A stretch of DNA of 64,000 nt from contig NZ_LYMI01000012.1 of assembly GCF_001660815.1 (NCBI RefSeq), positions 1 through 64,000 of the forward strand, given 5' to 3'. How positions within the stretch are numbered: position 1 is the stretch's first letter; every line of letters starts with the position of its first letter. A program made the position numbers and the translations under genes. This stretch comes from Xanthomonas nasturtii (GTDB lineage Bacteria > Pseudomonadota > Gammaproteobacteria > Xanthomonadales > Xanthomonadaceae). Of this stretch, positions 57,140-64,000 are shown one piece after another. A model generated the notes under the pieces. The model did not search any database. It was given only the letters and a program-made list of their open reading frames with translations, and had not been told where the DNA came from.

Positions 57140-59023
57140 GTGATCGACAAGACTTTCCGCCTCACCCCGCTGACCGGCGCCATCCTGATGATGGCTCTCG
57201 GTGCATCCGGCACCCTGGCTGCCGCACCGAAACTGCTGGTCAAGGAACCGACCCAGGCAGCTCCGGCCGGCGCTGCATTCAGTAGCCGCCTGATCGTGCG
57301 CTACAAGGACAACACTGCCGCTGCGACCGATCGCAGCAGCAAGCTCAATGCCGTGCAGGCCGCTGTCGGCCGCGTCGGCGCGAGCACCGGCGCACGCAGC
57401 AGCGCAGCCGCCGCCAAGGCGACGTATGTGCGCAAGCTCGGCATCGGCTCGGACCTGATCAAGCTGTCCAGCACACTGACCACCGCGCAGGTGGACAAGG
57501 TGGTGGTCGAGCTCAGGAACGACCCGTCCGTGGCCGACGTGCAGATCGACCGCATGCTGCGCCCGATCGACATCAGCAAGCGTGTTCCCGCCACCGATGT
57601 CAGCCCGCAGCTGGTTCCCAACGACCCGCTGTACGCCCAGTACCAGTGGCACCTGAGCAACCCCAACGGCGGCATCAATGCACCGGCAGCATGGGATCTG
57701 TCGCAGGGCGCCGGCGTGGTGGTGGCGGTATTGGATACCGGCATCCTGCCGGGCCATCCCGATTTCGCCGGCAACATCCTGCAGGGCTACGACTTCATCA
57801 CCGATGCCGAAGTGTCGCGGCGCCCGACCGATGCGCGCGTGCCTGGCGCACTGGATTACGGCGACTGGGAAGAAGCCGACAACGTCTGCTACGACGGCTC
57901 GGTCGCCCAGGAAAGCTCCTGGCACGGCACCCATGTGGCGGGCACCGTGGCCGAGGCGACCGATAATGGGGTAGGCATGGCCGGTGTGGCGCCGAAGGCG
58001 ACCATCCTGCCGGTGCGCGTGCTTGGCCGTTGCGGCGGTTACACCTCCGACATCGCCGATGCGATCGTGTGGGCCTCCGGCGGTGCGGTGGATGGCGTGC
58101 CGGCCAACACCAACCCGGCCGAAGTGATCAACATGAGCCTCGGCGGCGGCGAGCCGTGCGATTCGGCCACCCAGCTGGCGATCAACGGTGCGGTCTCGCG
58201 CGGCACCACCGTGGTGGTCGCGGCCGGCAATAGCGGCGAAGATGCAGCCAACCATTCGCCGGCCAGCTGCAACAACACGATTACGGTGGGCGCCACGCGC
58301 ATCACTGGCGGCATCACCTACTACTCCAACTATGGCAGCAAGGTCGACTTGTCCGGCCCGGGCGGCGGCGGCAGCGTGGACGGCAATCCGGGCGGTTACA
58401 TCTGGCAGGCCGGTTACACCGGTGCGACCACGCCGACCTCGGGCACCTATAGCTATATGGGTCTGGGCGGGACCTCGATGGCGTCGCCGCACGTGGCCGG
58501 CGTCGTGGCGCTGGTGCAGAGCGCGGCCATCGGTCTGGGCGATGGCCCGCTGACCCCGGCTGCGGTCGAAGCGCTGCTCACGCAGACCAGCCGTCGCTTC
58601 CCGGTGACCCCGCCGGCCAGCACGCCGATCGGCAGCGGCATCGTCGACGCCAAGGCTGCGCTGGAAGCGGTGCTGGTGGAGCCGTGCGACCCGGCCACTG
58701 AAAGCTGCGCACCGACTGCCATCGAACTGACCAACAAGGCACCGGTTGCCGGCTTGAGCGGCGCTGCCGGCAGCTCCACGCTGTACAGCTTCGACGCCAA
58801 GGCCGGCGCCGTGCTCAGCTTCATGACCTACGGCGGCACCGGCGATGTGTCGGTGTATGTCAGCTTTGAGGCCGAGCCCACCGCTACCTCCTACGATGCC
58901 AAGTCGACCCGTCCGGGCAACAGCGAAACCGTGCGTTTCACTGCACCCAAGGCAGGCACCTACTACATCAAACTGGTCGGTGCGAAGGATTACGCGAAAC
59001 TGACGCTCGTTGCACGACAGTAA
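57140..59023 (+). CDS. Secreted subtilisin-like (S8) serine protease
   Basis: 627 residues from GTG 57140, which has AGAGGA 7 nt upstream; the longer frame from 57086 lacks a signal start. The signal peptide ends at GTLAAAP. A propeptide (about 40-165, RLIVRYKDNTAAATDRSSKL) precedes the S8 domain with catalytic Asp about 199 (VAVLDTGILPGHPDF), His about 262 (SSWHGTHVAGTVAEAT) and Ser about 446 (GLGGTSMASPHVAGVVAL). The oxyanion Asn is in VVVAAGNSGEDAA. A C-terminal PPC-like beta domain follows (TLYSFDAKAGAVLSFM; TVRFTAPKAGTYYIKLVGA). Enzymes of this type are common T2SS substrates, and the Xps operon starts 270 bp downstream; export by Xps is an inference. Confidence 0.94.
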   Translation: MIDKTFRLTPLTGAILMMALGASGTLAAAPKLLVKEPTQAAPAGAAFSSRLIVRYKDNTAAATDRSSKLNAVQAAVGRVGASTGARSSAAAAKATYVRKLGIGSDLIKLSSTLTTAQVDKVVVELRNDPSVADVQIDRMLRPIDISKRVPATDVSPQLVPNDPLYAQYQWHLSNPNGGINAPAAWDLSQGAGVVVAVLDTGILPGHPDFAGNILQGYDFITDAEVSRRPTDARVPGALDYGDWEEADNVCYDGSVAQESSWHGTHVAGTVAEATDNGVGMAGVAPKATILPVRVLGRCGGYTSDIADAIVWASGGAVDGVPANTNPAEVINMSLGGGEPCDSATQLAINGAVSRGTTVVVAAGNSGEDAANHSPASCNNTITVGATRITGGITYYSNYGSKVDLSGPGGGGSVDGNPGGYIWQAGYTGATTPTSGTYSYMGLGGTSMASPHVAGVVALVQSAAIGLGDGPLTPAAVEALLTQTSRRFPVTPPASTPIGSGIVDAKAALEAVLVEPCDPATESCAPTAIELTNKAPVAGLSGAAGSSTLYSFDAKAGAVLSFMTYGGTGDVSVYVSFEAEPTATSYDAKSTRPGNSETVRFTAPKAGTYYIKLVGAKDYAKLTLVARQ

Positions 59024-59084
59024 GTGATAAGAGCGGCTAGCAAAACGTAGCAAGCGGTTGTCAGGTGGGTGCGGACGGCGCGCA

Positions 59085-59129
59085 CGAACCGGAGTGTACG
59101 CGTGGTGCATGCCGATTCCGAGCACCGAC
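59085..59129 (-). repeat. Dispersed 40-bp repeat, copy B
   Basis: On the minus strand it reads GTGCTCGGAATCGGCATG, a CCACGCGTA block and CACTCCGGTTCG, matching copies at 25380 and 62550. Confidence 0.7.
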
Positions 59130-59185
59130 CGCGCCCGCATGGCGGCCGCACAGTAGTTTTGTTAGTTGCCCTAAATAGTGTGACC

Positions 59186-59220
59186 GCTGCCCCCGGCCAA
59201 TCACCGGGGGCAGCGTTTTT
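59186..59220 (+). terminator. Rho-independent terminator before xpsE
   Basis: An 11-bp perfect stem GCTGCCCCCGG / CCGGGGGCAGC (59186-59214) with a 7-nt loop is followed by GTTTTT. It insulates xpsE from the protease transcript. Confidence 0.92.
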
Positions 59221-59295
59221 CAGGGCGATTCAGATGGGTGCGGTTGATCGTCGCGGCAAACTGCTACAGTCGGCGCCGAACCAGTGGAGACGAGT

Positions 59296-61023
59296 GTGAA
59301 CGCGGTTGCCGTCGATCCAATCGAGCATCGAAGTGCGGAGACGCGCATCGTCGAAGCGCTGCTTGAACGCCGTCGTCTGAAAGACACCGATCTGCTGCGC
59401 GCGCGCCAGTTGCAGGCCGAGTCCGGTATGGGCTTGCTTGCCCTGCTCGGCCGCCTGGGTCTGGTGTCCGAACGCGATCATGCAGAAACCTGCGCCGATG
59501 TGCTCGGCCTGCCGTTGGTGGATGCACGCCAGCTCGGCGACACCCCGCCGGAAATGCTGCCTGAAGTGCAGGGCTTGTCGTTGCGCTTTCTCAAACAATT
59601 TCATCTGTGCCCGGTCGGCGAACGCGATGGCCGGCTGGAGCTATGGATCGCAGACCCCTACGACGATTACGCCGTGGATGCAGTGCGCCTTGCCACCGGC
59701 TGCACGCTGCTGTTGCAGGTGGGTTTGCGTTCGGAAATCGACGATCTGATCGAGCGCTGGTACGGCCAGGGCCGCAGCGCGATGGGCACCATCGTGGAAA
59801 CCGCCGATGGCGATGCCAACAGCAGCGACGACATCGAAGCGCTGCGCGATCTGGCCTCCGAAGCGCCGGTGATCCGGCTGGTGAATCTGGTGATCCAGCA
59901 CGCGGTGGAACTGCGCGCCTCCGACATCCATATCGAACCGTTCGAAAACCGGCTCAAGGTGCGTTACCGCGTGGACGGCGTGCTGGTGGAAGGCGAAAGC
60001 CCGCCGGCCAAACTCACTGCCGCGGTGATCAGTCGCATCAAGATCATGGCCAAGCTCAACATCGCCGAACGCCGCCTGCCGCAGGACGGCCGCATCATGC
60101 TGCGCGTGCAGGGCAAGGAGCTGGATCTGCGCGTGAGCACCGTGCCCACCGCGCATGGCGAAAGCGTGGTGATGCGTCTGCTCGACCGCGAAACGGTGGT
60201 GTTCGACTTCTACAAGCTCGGCTTCACCGAAGACTTTTTGCCGCAGTTCCGCAAGGTGCTGGAGCAACCGCACGGCATCATGCTGGTCACCGGCCCCACC
60301 GGCTCGGGCAAGACCACCACGCTGTACACCGCGCTGAGCCAGCTCAATACCTCCGACGTGAAAATCATCACCGTCGAGGACCCGGTGGAATACCAGATCG
60401 AAGGCATCAACCAGATCCAGGCCAAACCGCAGATCGGGCTGGATTTCGCCAACGCGCTGCGCAGCATCGTGCGTCAGGACCCGGACATCATCATGATCGG
60501 CGAAATGCGCGATCTGGAAACCGCACGCATCGCGATCCAGTCCGCGCTCACCGGCCACCTGGTGCTGTCCACGTTGCACACCAACAACGCGGCCGGCGGC
60601 ATCACCCGTCTGCTGGACATGGGCGTGGAAGATTACCTGCTCACTTCCACCATCAACGGCATCCTGGCGCAGCGTCTGGTACGCAAACTCGACCTGGCCA
60701 ACGCCGAACGGTATGCCGCATCGCCGGAAGAAATCGCCAAGTTCGATCTGCGCCGCCTGCAGCCGGAGGGCGAGATCTTCCTGTATCGCCCGCGTCCTTC
60801 TGCCGGCGCACCCACCGGTTATCTCGGCCGGACCACCATCGTCGAATTCCTGGTGATGAACGACGAATTGCGGCGCGCGGTGATGCGCCGCGCCGGCATG
60901 GGCGAGATCGAACAACTCGCACGCCAGGCCGGCATGCGCACGATGTACGAGGATGGCCTGTCGAAGGCCCTGCGCGGCGAAACCACCATCGAAGAAGTTC
61001 TGCGCGTCACGGAGGATGCGTGA
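59296..61023 (+). CDS. xpsE: T2SS assembly ATPase XpsE (GspE)
   Basis: 575 residues from GTG 59296 (GGAG at 59286-59289); GTG 59284 is an in-frame alternative. The extra N-terminal domain (IVEALLERRRLKDTDLLRAR, LGLVSERDHAETCADVLGLP) is the N1E region that binds XpsL. Core motifs: ASDIHIEPFENRLKVRYRVD, Walker A GPTGSGKTTTLYTAL at about 332-346, Asp box ITVEDPVEYQIEGINQIQ, Walker B DPDIIMIGEMRDLETARIA, His box TGHLVLSTLHTNN. The zinc tetracysteine motif of most GspE proteins is absent: the equivalent region reads EIAKFDLRRLQPEGEIFLYR without cysteines. It heads the Xps operon. Confidence 0.95.
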   Translation: MNAVAVDPIEHRSAETRIVEALLERRRLKDTDLLRARQLQAESGMGLLALLGRLGLVSERDHAETCADVLGLPLVDARQLGDTPPEMLPEVQGLSLRFLKQFHLCPVGERDGRLELWIADPYDDYAVDAVRLATGCTLLLQVGLRSEIDDLIERWYGQGRSAMGTIVETADGDANSSDDIEALRDLASEAPVIRLVNLVIQHAVELRASDIHIEPFENRLKVRYRVDGVLVEGESPPAKLTAAVISRIKIMAKLNIAERRLPQDGRIMLRVQGKELDLRVSTVPTAHGESVVMRLLDRETVVFDFYKLGFTEDFLPQFRKVLEQPHGIMLVTGPTGSGKTTTLYTALSQLNTSDVKIITVEDPVEYQIEGINQIQAKPQIGLDFANALRSIVRQDPDIIMIGEMRDLETARIAIQSALTGHLVLSTLHTNNAAGGITRLLDMGVEDYLLTSTINGILAQRLVRKLDLANAERYAASPEEIAKFDLRRLQPEGEIFLYRPRPSAGAPTGYLGRTTIVEFLVMNDELRRAVMRRAGMGEIEQLARQAGMRTMYEDGLSKALRGETTIEEVLRVTEDA

Positions 61024-61036
61024 TCGGCGACGTGAT

Positions 61037-61280
61037 GGGACCCGGGACCCGGGACCGGGGACCCGGGAACAGCCAAGGCAGCAGCGTGGCTGCGTCTTTG
61101 CCACGCGCGGACCTGCGCGCTGCCAGATTCCAGTGCTGCGGCACGCCGTCTTTCACGGGTCAGGGCAGCAACGACGTCCCGGCTGCAGCGCCCATCCATG
61201 CCGACCGAAGCGCCGCAGTGTTCCCGTTGTGCAGTAAACCGATCTTCCCGGGTGCCCGGTCCCCGGTCCCCGGTCCCGGC
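61037..61280. repeat. GGGACC-arm hairpin element between xpsE and xpsF
   Basis: The left arm at 61037-61069 (GGGACCCGGGACCCGGGACC units) and right arm at 61246-61280 (CCCGGTCCCCGGTCCCCGG) are complementary. They enclose about 176 bp with no gene. It fills the whole 265-bp gap in an otherwise tight operon and matches the arms of the element inside purL. Confidence 0.85.
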
Positions 61281-61288
61281 CGTTCCTG

Positions 61289-62506
61289 ATGCCCCTCTAC
61301 CGTTACAAGGCGCTGGACGCCCACGGCGAAATGCTCGACGGCCAGATGGAAGCGGGCAGCGATGCCGAAGTGGCGCTGCGTCTGCAGGAGCAGGGCCATC
61401 TGCCGGTGGAAACGCGTCTGGCCACCGGCGAAAACGATTCGCCGTCGCTGCGCATGCTGTTGCGCAAGAAGCCGTTCGACAATGCCGCGCTGGTGCAGTT
61501 CACCCAGCAGCTGGCGACCTTGATCGGTGCCGGGCAGCCGCTGGATCGTGCGTTGTCGATCCTGATGGATCTGCCCGAAGACGAAAAAAGCCGGCGGGTG
61601 ATCGGCGATGTGCGCGACACCGTGCGCGGCGGTGCGCCTTTGTCGTCCGCACTCGAGCGCCAGCATGGGCTGTTTTCCAAGCTCTACATCAACATGGTGC
61701 GCGCCGGCGAAGCCGGCGGCAGCATGCAGGACACGCTGCAACGGCTGGCCGATTATCTGGAGCGCAGCCGCGCGCTCCGGGGCAAGGTGATCAACGCGTT
61801 GATCTACCCGGCGATCCTGCTGGCGGTGGTGGGCTGCGCATTGCTGTTTTTGTTGGGCTACGTGGTGCCGCAGTTCGCGCAGATGTACGAAAGCCTGGAT
61901 GTGGCGCTGCCGTGGTTCACGCAAGCGGTGTTGAGTGTGGGCCTGCTGGTACGCGACTGGTGGCTGGTGCTGATCGTGGTGCCCGGCGTGCTGGGGTTGT
62001 GGCTGGATCGCAAGCGTCGCAACGCTGCATTTCGTGCGTCGCTGGACGAGTGGCTGCTGCGCCAGAAAGTGGTCGGCAGCCTGATTGCGCGGCTGGAAAC
62101 CGCACGCCTGACACGGACTTTGGGCACCTTGCTGCGCAATGGCGTGCCGCTGCTGGCGGCGATCGGCATTGCGCGTAACGTCATGTCCAACCTGGCGCTG
62201 GTGGAGGATGTCGCCAATGCCGCCGACGACGTCAAGAACGGGCATGGTCTTGCGATATCGCTGGCACGCGGCAAGCGCTTTCCGCGGTTGGCGCTGCAGA
62301 TGATTCAGGTGGGCGAAGAATCCGGCGCACTGGACACGATGCTGCTCAAGACCGCCGACACCTTCGAGCTGGAAACCGCGCAGGCCATCGACCGCGCATT
62401 GGCCGCGCTGGTGCCGTTCATCACGCTGGTGCTGGCCTCGGTGGTGGGGCTTGTCATCATTTCGGTATTGGTACCGCTGTATGACCTCACCAATGCAATC
62501 GGCTGA
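61289..62506 (+). CDS. xpsF: T2SS inner-membrane platform protein XpsF (GspF)
   Basis: 405 residues. It has the family start MPLYRYKALDAHGEMLDGQM and two T2SSF repeats (ALVQFTQQLATLIGAGQPLD; ARLTRTLGTLLRNGVPLLAA). Three membrane segments are present, including VINALIYPAILLAVVGCALL and the C-terminal VPFITLVLASVVGLVIISVL. It connects the XpsE ATPase to pseudopilus assembly. The C-terminal LVPLYDLTNAIG is typical. A 270-bp gap (62507-62776) to xpsG holds only a dispersed repeat and a leader. Confidence 0.94.
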   Translation: MPLYRYKALDAHGEMLDGQMEAGSDAEVALRLQEQGHLPVETRLATGENDSPSLRMLLRKKPFDNAALVQFTQQLATLIGAGQPLDRALSILMDLPEDEKSRRVIGDVRDTVRGGAPLSSALERQHGLFSKLYINMVRAGEAGGSMQDTLQRLADYLERSRALRGKVINALIYPAILLAVVGCALLFLLGYVVPQFAQMYESLDVALPWFTQAVLSVGLLVRDWWLVLIVVPGVLGLWLDRKRRNAAFRASLDEWLLRQKVVGSLIARLETARLTRTLGTLLRNGVPLLAAIGIARNVMSNLALVEDVANAADDVKNGHGLAISLARGKRFPRLALQMIQVGEESGALDTMLLKTADTFELETAQAIDRALAALVPFITLVLASVVGLVIISVLVPLYDLTNAIG

Positions 62507-62549
62507 GAGCGGCGATCGATGCGGCCGCGTTGCCGCCAGACGGACGCAG

Positions 62550-62593
62550 CCGGTACTCGGAATCGGCGTGCACCACTCGTACACTGCGGGGCC
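62550..62593 (+). repeat. Dispersed 40-bp repeat, copy C
   Basis: GGTACTCGGAATCGGCGTG, a CACCACTCGTA block and CACTGCGG match the copies at 25380 and 59085 (the latter inverted). It lies in the gap between xpsF and xpsG. Confidence 0.7.
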
Positions 62594-62776
62594 TGCGCGC
62601 GGTTTGCGCGGAGCTGCCAACCAGTCGCGACGCGGTGCCAGCCATGTTCCCGGCCGGGCAGCGTCTTCACAACAACGTTCCGGTGACCGCACGACACCCA
62701 TGCGGGAACCATTGCAATGCCCGCCGTGTCATCTGTTGGCGGCAGCATCCTTCATCGACGTGCAAGGAAATCGTTC

Positions 62777-63208
62777 ATGATCAAGCGTTCCATCACCCGC
62801 AGTCCGTCGCGCGCAGGCCAGGCCGGCATGAGCTTGCTGGAAATCATCATCGTCATCGTGCTGATCGGCGCGGTGCTCACGCTGGTCGGCAGTCGCGTGC
62901 TCGGTGGCGCCGATCGCGGCAAGGCCAATCTGGCCAAATCGCAGATCCAGACCCTGGCCGGAAAGATCGAGAATTTCCAGCTCGACACCGGCAAGTTGCC
63001 GAGCAAGCTCGATGACCTGGTCACCCAGCCCGGCGGCAGCAGCGGTTGGCTGGGCCCGTACGCCAAGCCGGTGGAACTCAACGACCCATGGGGCCACACC
63101 ATCGAATACCGCGTGCCCGGCGATGGCCAGCCGTTCGATCTGATCAGCCTGGGCAAGGACGGCAAGCCCGGTGGCAGCAGCTACGACTCGGACATCAAGT
63201 ACCAATAA
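62777..63208 (+). CDS. xpsG: Major pseudopilin XpsG (GspG)
   Basis: 143 residues from the ATG at 62777, with AAGGAAA just upstream. The cleavage site is AGQAG|MSLLEIIIVIVLIGAVL with Glu at +5. The globular domain has DTGKLPSKLDDLVTQPGGSS, LNDPWGHTIEYRVPG and the Ca-loop end LGKDGKPGGSSYDSDIKY, as in GspG. It is the piston subunit of the Xps machine and is processed by a prepilin peptidase encoded elsewhere. Confidence 0.95.
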   Translation: MIKRSITRSPSRAGQAGMSLLEIIIVIVLIGAVLTLVGSRVLGGADRGKANLAKSQIQTLAGKIENFQLDTGKLPSKLDDLVTQPGGSSGWLGPYAKPVELNDPWGHTIEYRVPGDGQPFDLISLGKDGKPGGSSYDSDIKYQ

Positions 63209-63217
63209 GCCCTCGCC

Positions 63218-63727
63218 ATGCGCGTTGCGTGTCAGCCGTTGCGTCATCCGCATGGAGTGGTCGGCCCTGGTCGGGCACGCACGCGTGGCACCTCGTTGCT
63301 GGAAATGCTGCTGGTCATCGCGTTGATCGCGATGGCCGGCGTGCTCGCCGCCGCGGCATTGAACGGCGGCATCGACGGCATGCGCCTGCGCACCGCCGGC
63401 AAGGCGATTGCCTCGCAACTGCGCTACACGCGCACCCAGGCGATTGCCACCGGCACGCCGCAGCGGTTCTTGATCGACCCGCAGCAGCGCCGCTGGGAAG
63501 CCCCCGGCGGCCACCACGGCGATCTGCCGCCGTCGCTGGAAGTGCGCTTCACCGGCGCGCGCCAGGTGCAATCGCGGCAGGATCAGGGCGCGATCCAGTT
63601 CTTCCCGGATGGCGCCTCCACCGGCGGGCGCATCGATCTACAGGTCAAGGACGCGCGGTGGCGCGTGGACGTGGGCTGGATCACCGGCGAGGTGCGTTCG
63701 GGCCCGTTGCGGACGCCGTCGCCATGA
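63218..63727 (+). CDS. xpsH: Minor pseudopilin XpsH (GspH)
   Basis: 169 residues. The leader is long (about 26 residues) and ends TRG|TSLLEMLLVIALIAMAG, with Glu at +5. The remainder (GKAIASQLRYTRTQAIATGT; FFPDGASTGGRIDLQVKDAR; WRVDVGWITGEV) is a GspH-type domain. It overlaps xpsI by ATGA. Confidence 0.92.
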   Translation: MRVACQPLRHPHGVVGPGRARTRGTSLLEMLLVIALIAMAGVLAAAALNGGIDGMRLRTAGKAIASQLRYTRTQAIATGTPQRFLIDPQQRRWEAPGGHHGDLPPSLEVRFTGARQVQSRQDQGAIQFFPDGASTGGRIDLQVKDARWRVDVGWITGEVRSGPLRTPSP

Positions 63728-64000
63728 GACGTCAGCGCGGTTACACCCTGATCGAAGTGATCGTCGCCTTCGCGCTACTGGCGCTGGCATTGAGCCTGTT
63801 GCTGGGGTCGTTGTCCGGTGCCGCACGCCAGGTGCGTGCAGCCGATGAAAGCACGCGCGCCACCTTGCACGCGCAGTCGCTACTGGCCATGCAAGGGATG
63901 GACAAGCCGCTGGAGCCCGAGCAGCAACAAGGCAGCTTCGAAGACGGGCACTTCCGCTGGTCGATGGACGTGCGCCCGTACGACGAACCGCGGCGCAACC
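63724..64000 (+). CDS. xpsI: Minor pseudopilin XpsI (GspI), cut by window edge
   Basis: The first 92 codons are visible. The cleavage site RQRG|YTLIEVIVAFALLALALS gives a 5-residue leader. The helix continues LLLGSLSGAARQVRAADEST with an HAQSLLA block. The start is fixed by the ATGA overlap with xpsH. The 3' end lies beyond the window, where xpsJ and the rest of the operon are expected. Confidence 0.92.
   Translation, partial: MRRQRGYTLIEVIVAFALLALALSLLLGSLSGAARQVRAADESTRATLHAQSLLAMQGMDKPLEPEQQQGSFEDGHFRWSMDVRPYDEPRRN

Noticed and set aside
57071-59140. A 689-codon minus-strand frame opposite the S8 protease
   Set aside because: Antisense to a gene with a complete catalytic triad, no domain recognised, composition typical of a shadow frame.

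Overview
The window is GC-rich, densely packed DNA from a Xanthomonas chromosome. The diagnostic content is a complete Xcs type II secretion (T2SS) operon, an N-acetylglucosamine (nag) catabolic cluster with its TonB-dependent receptor, the first genes of the Xps T2SS operon, and the short hairpin repeats that litter intergenic DNA in this genus. A species cannot be assigned from reading alone.

Layout. 1-800: the N-terminal end of an IS630-type transposase runs off the left edge, beside a 2OG-Fe(II) oxygenase gene that has lost its catalytic core. 986-5194: a beta-helix lipoprotein and a TonB-dependent receptor, closed by a strong terminator. 5353-16149: xcsCDEFGHIJKLMN in canonical order, mostly coupled by 4-base ATGA overlaps. 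16543-25147: nagQ (GntR), nagP (MFS), nagR (LacI), nagB-II, nagA, then the receptor; dyads resembling GntR and LacI operators precede nagQ and the receptor. 25535-32342: cca, slt and a third TonB-dependent receptor, with nested-palindrome repeats around them. 33116-40593: valS, holC and pepA on the minus strand, then lptF and lptG divergently. 40590-43791: a small gene broken by an amber codon, an RDD membrane protein, xerD and dsbC. 44090-48181: purL, enlarged by two in-frame hairpin-repeat insertions. 48541-50351: AT-rich DNA with simple-sequence tracts and the decayed remains of an adhesin and a protease. 50352-59023: an intact 2184-residue trimeric autotransporter adhesin and a subtilisin-like protease. 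59296-64000: xpsE, xpsF, xpsG, xpsH and the start of xpsI.

How the genes work together. Most of the window concerns the envelope and secretion: two T2SS machines, three TonB-dependent receptors, a surface adhesin, a secreted protease, LPS transport (LptF/G), periplasmic disulfide isomerisation (DsbC) and peptidoglycan turnover (Slt). The nag genes form an uptake-to-fructose-6-phosphate route for GlcNAc. Housekeeping genes (cca, valS, holC, pepA, xerD, purL) are interspersed.

The most unusual signals are: (1) two hairpin elements inserted in frame in purL, one related to the element that separates xpsE from xpsF; (2) a decayed adhesin-protease pair directly upstream of an intact one, preceded by simple-sequence tracts; (3) a low-G+C patch inside valS; (4) a beta-helix lipoprotein and TonB receptor next to the Xcs operon; (5) the two T2SS operons lying within about 45 kb of each other.
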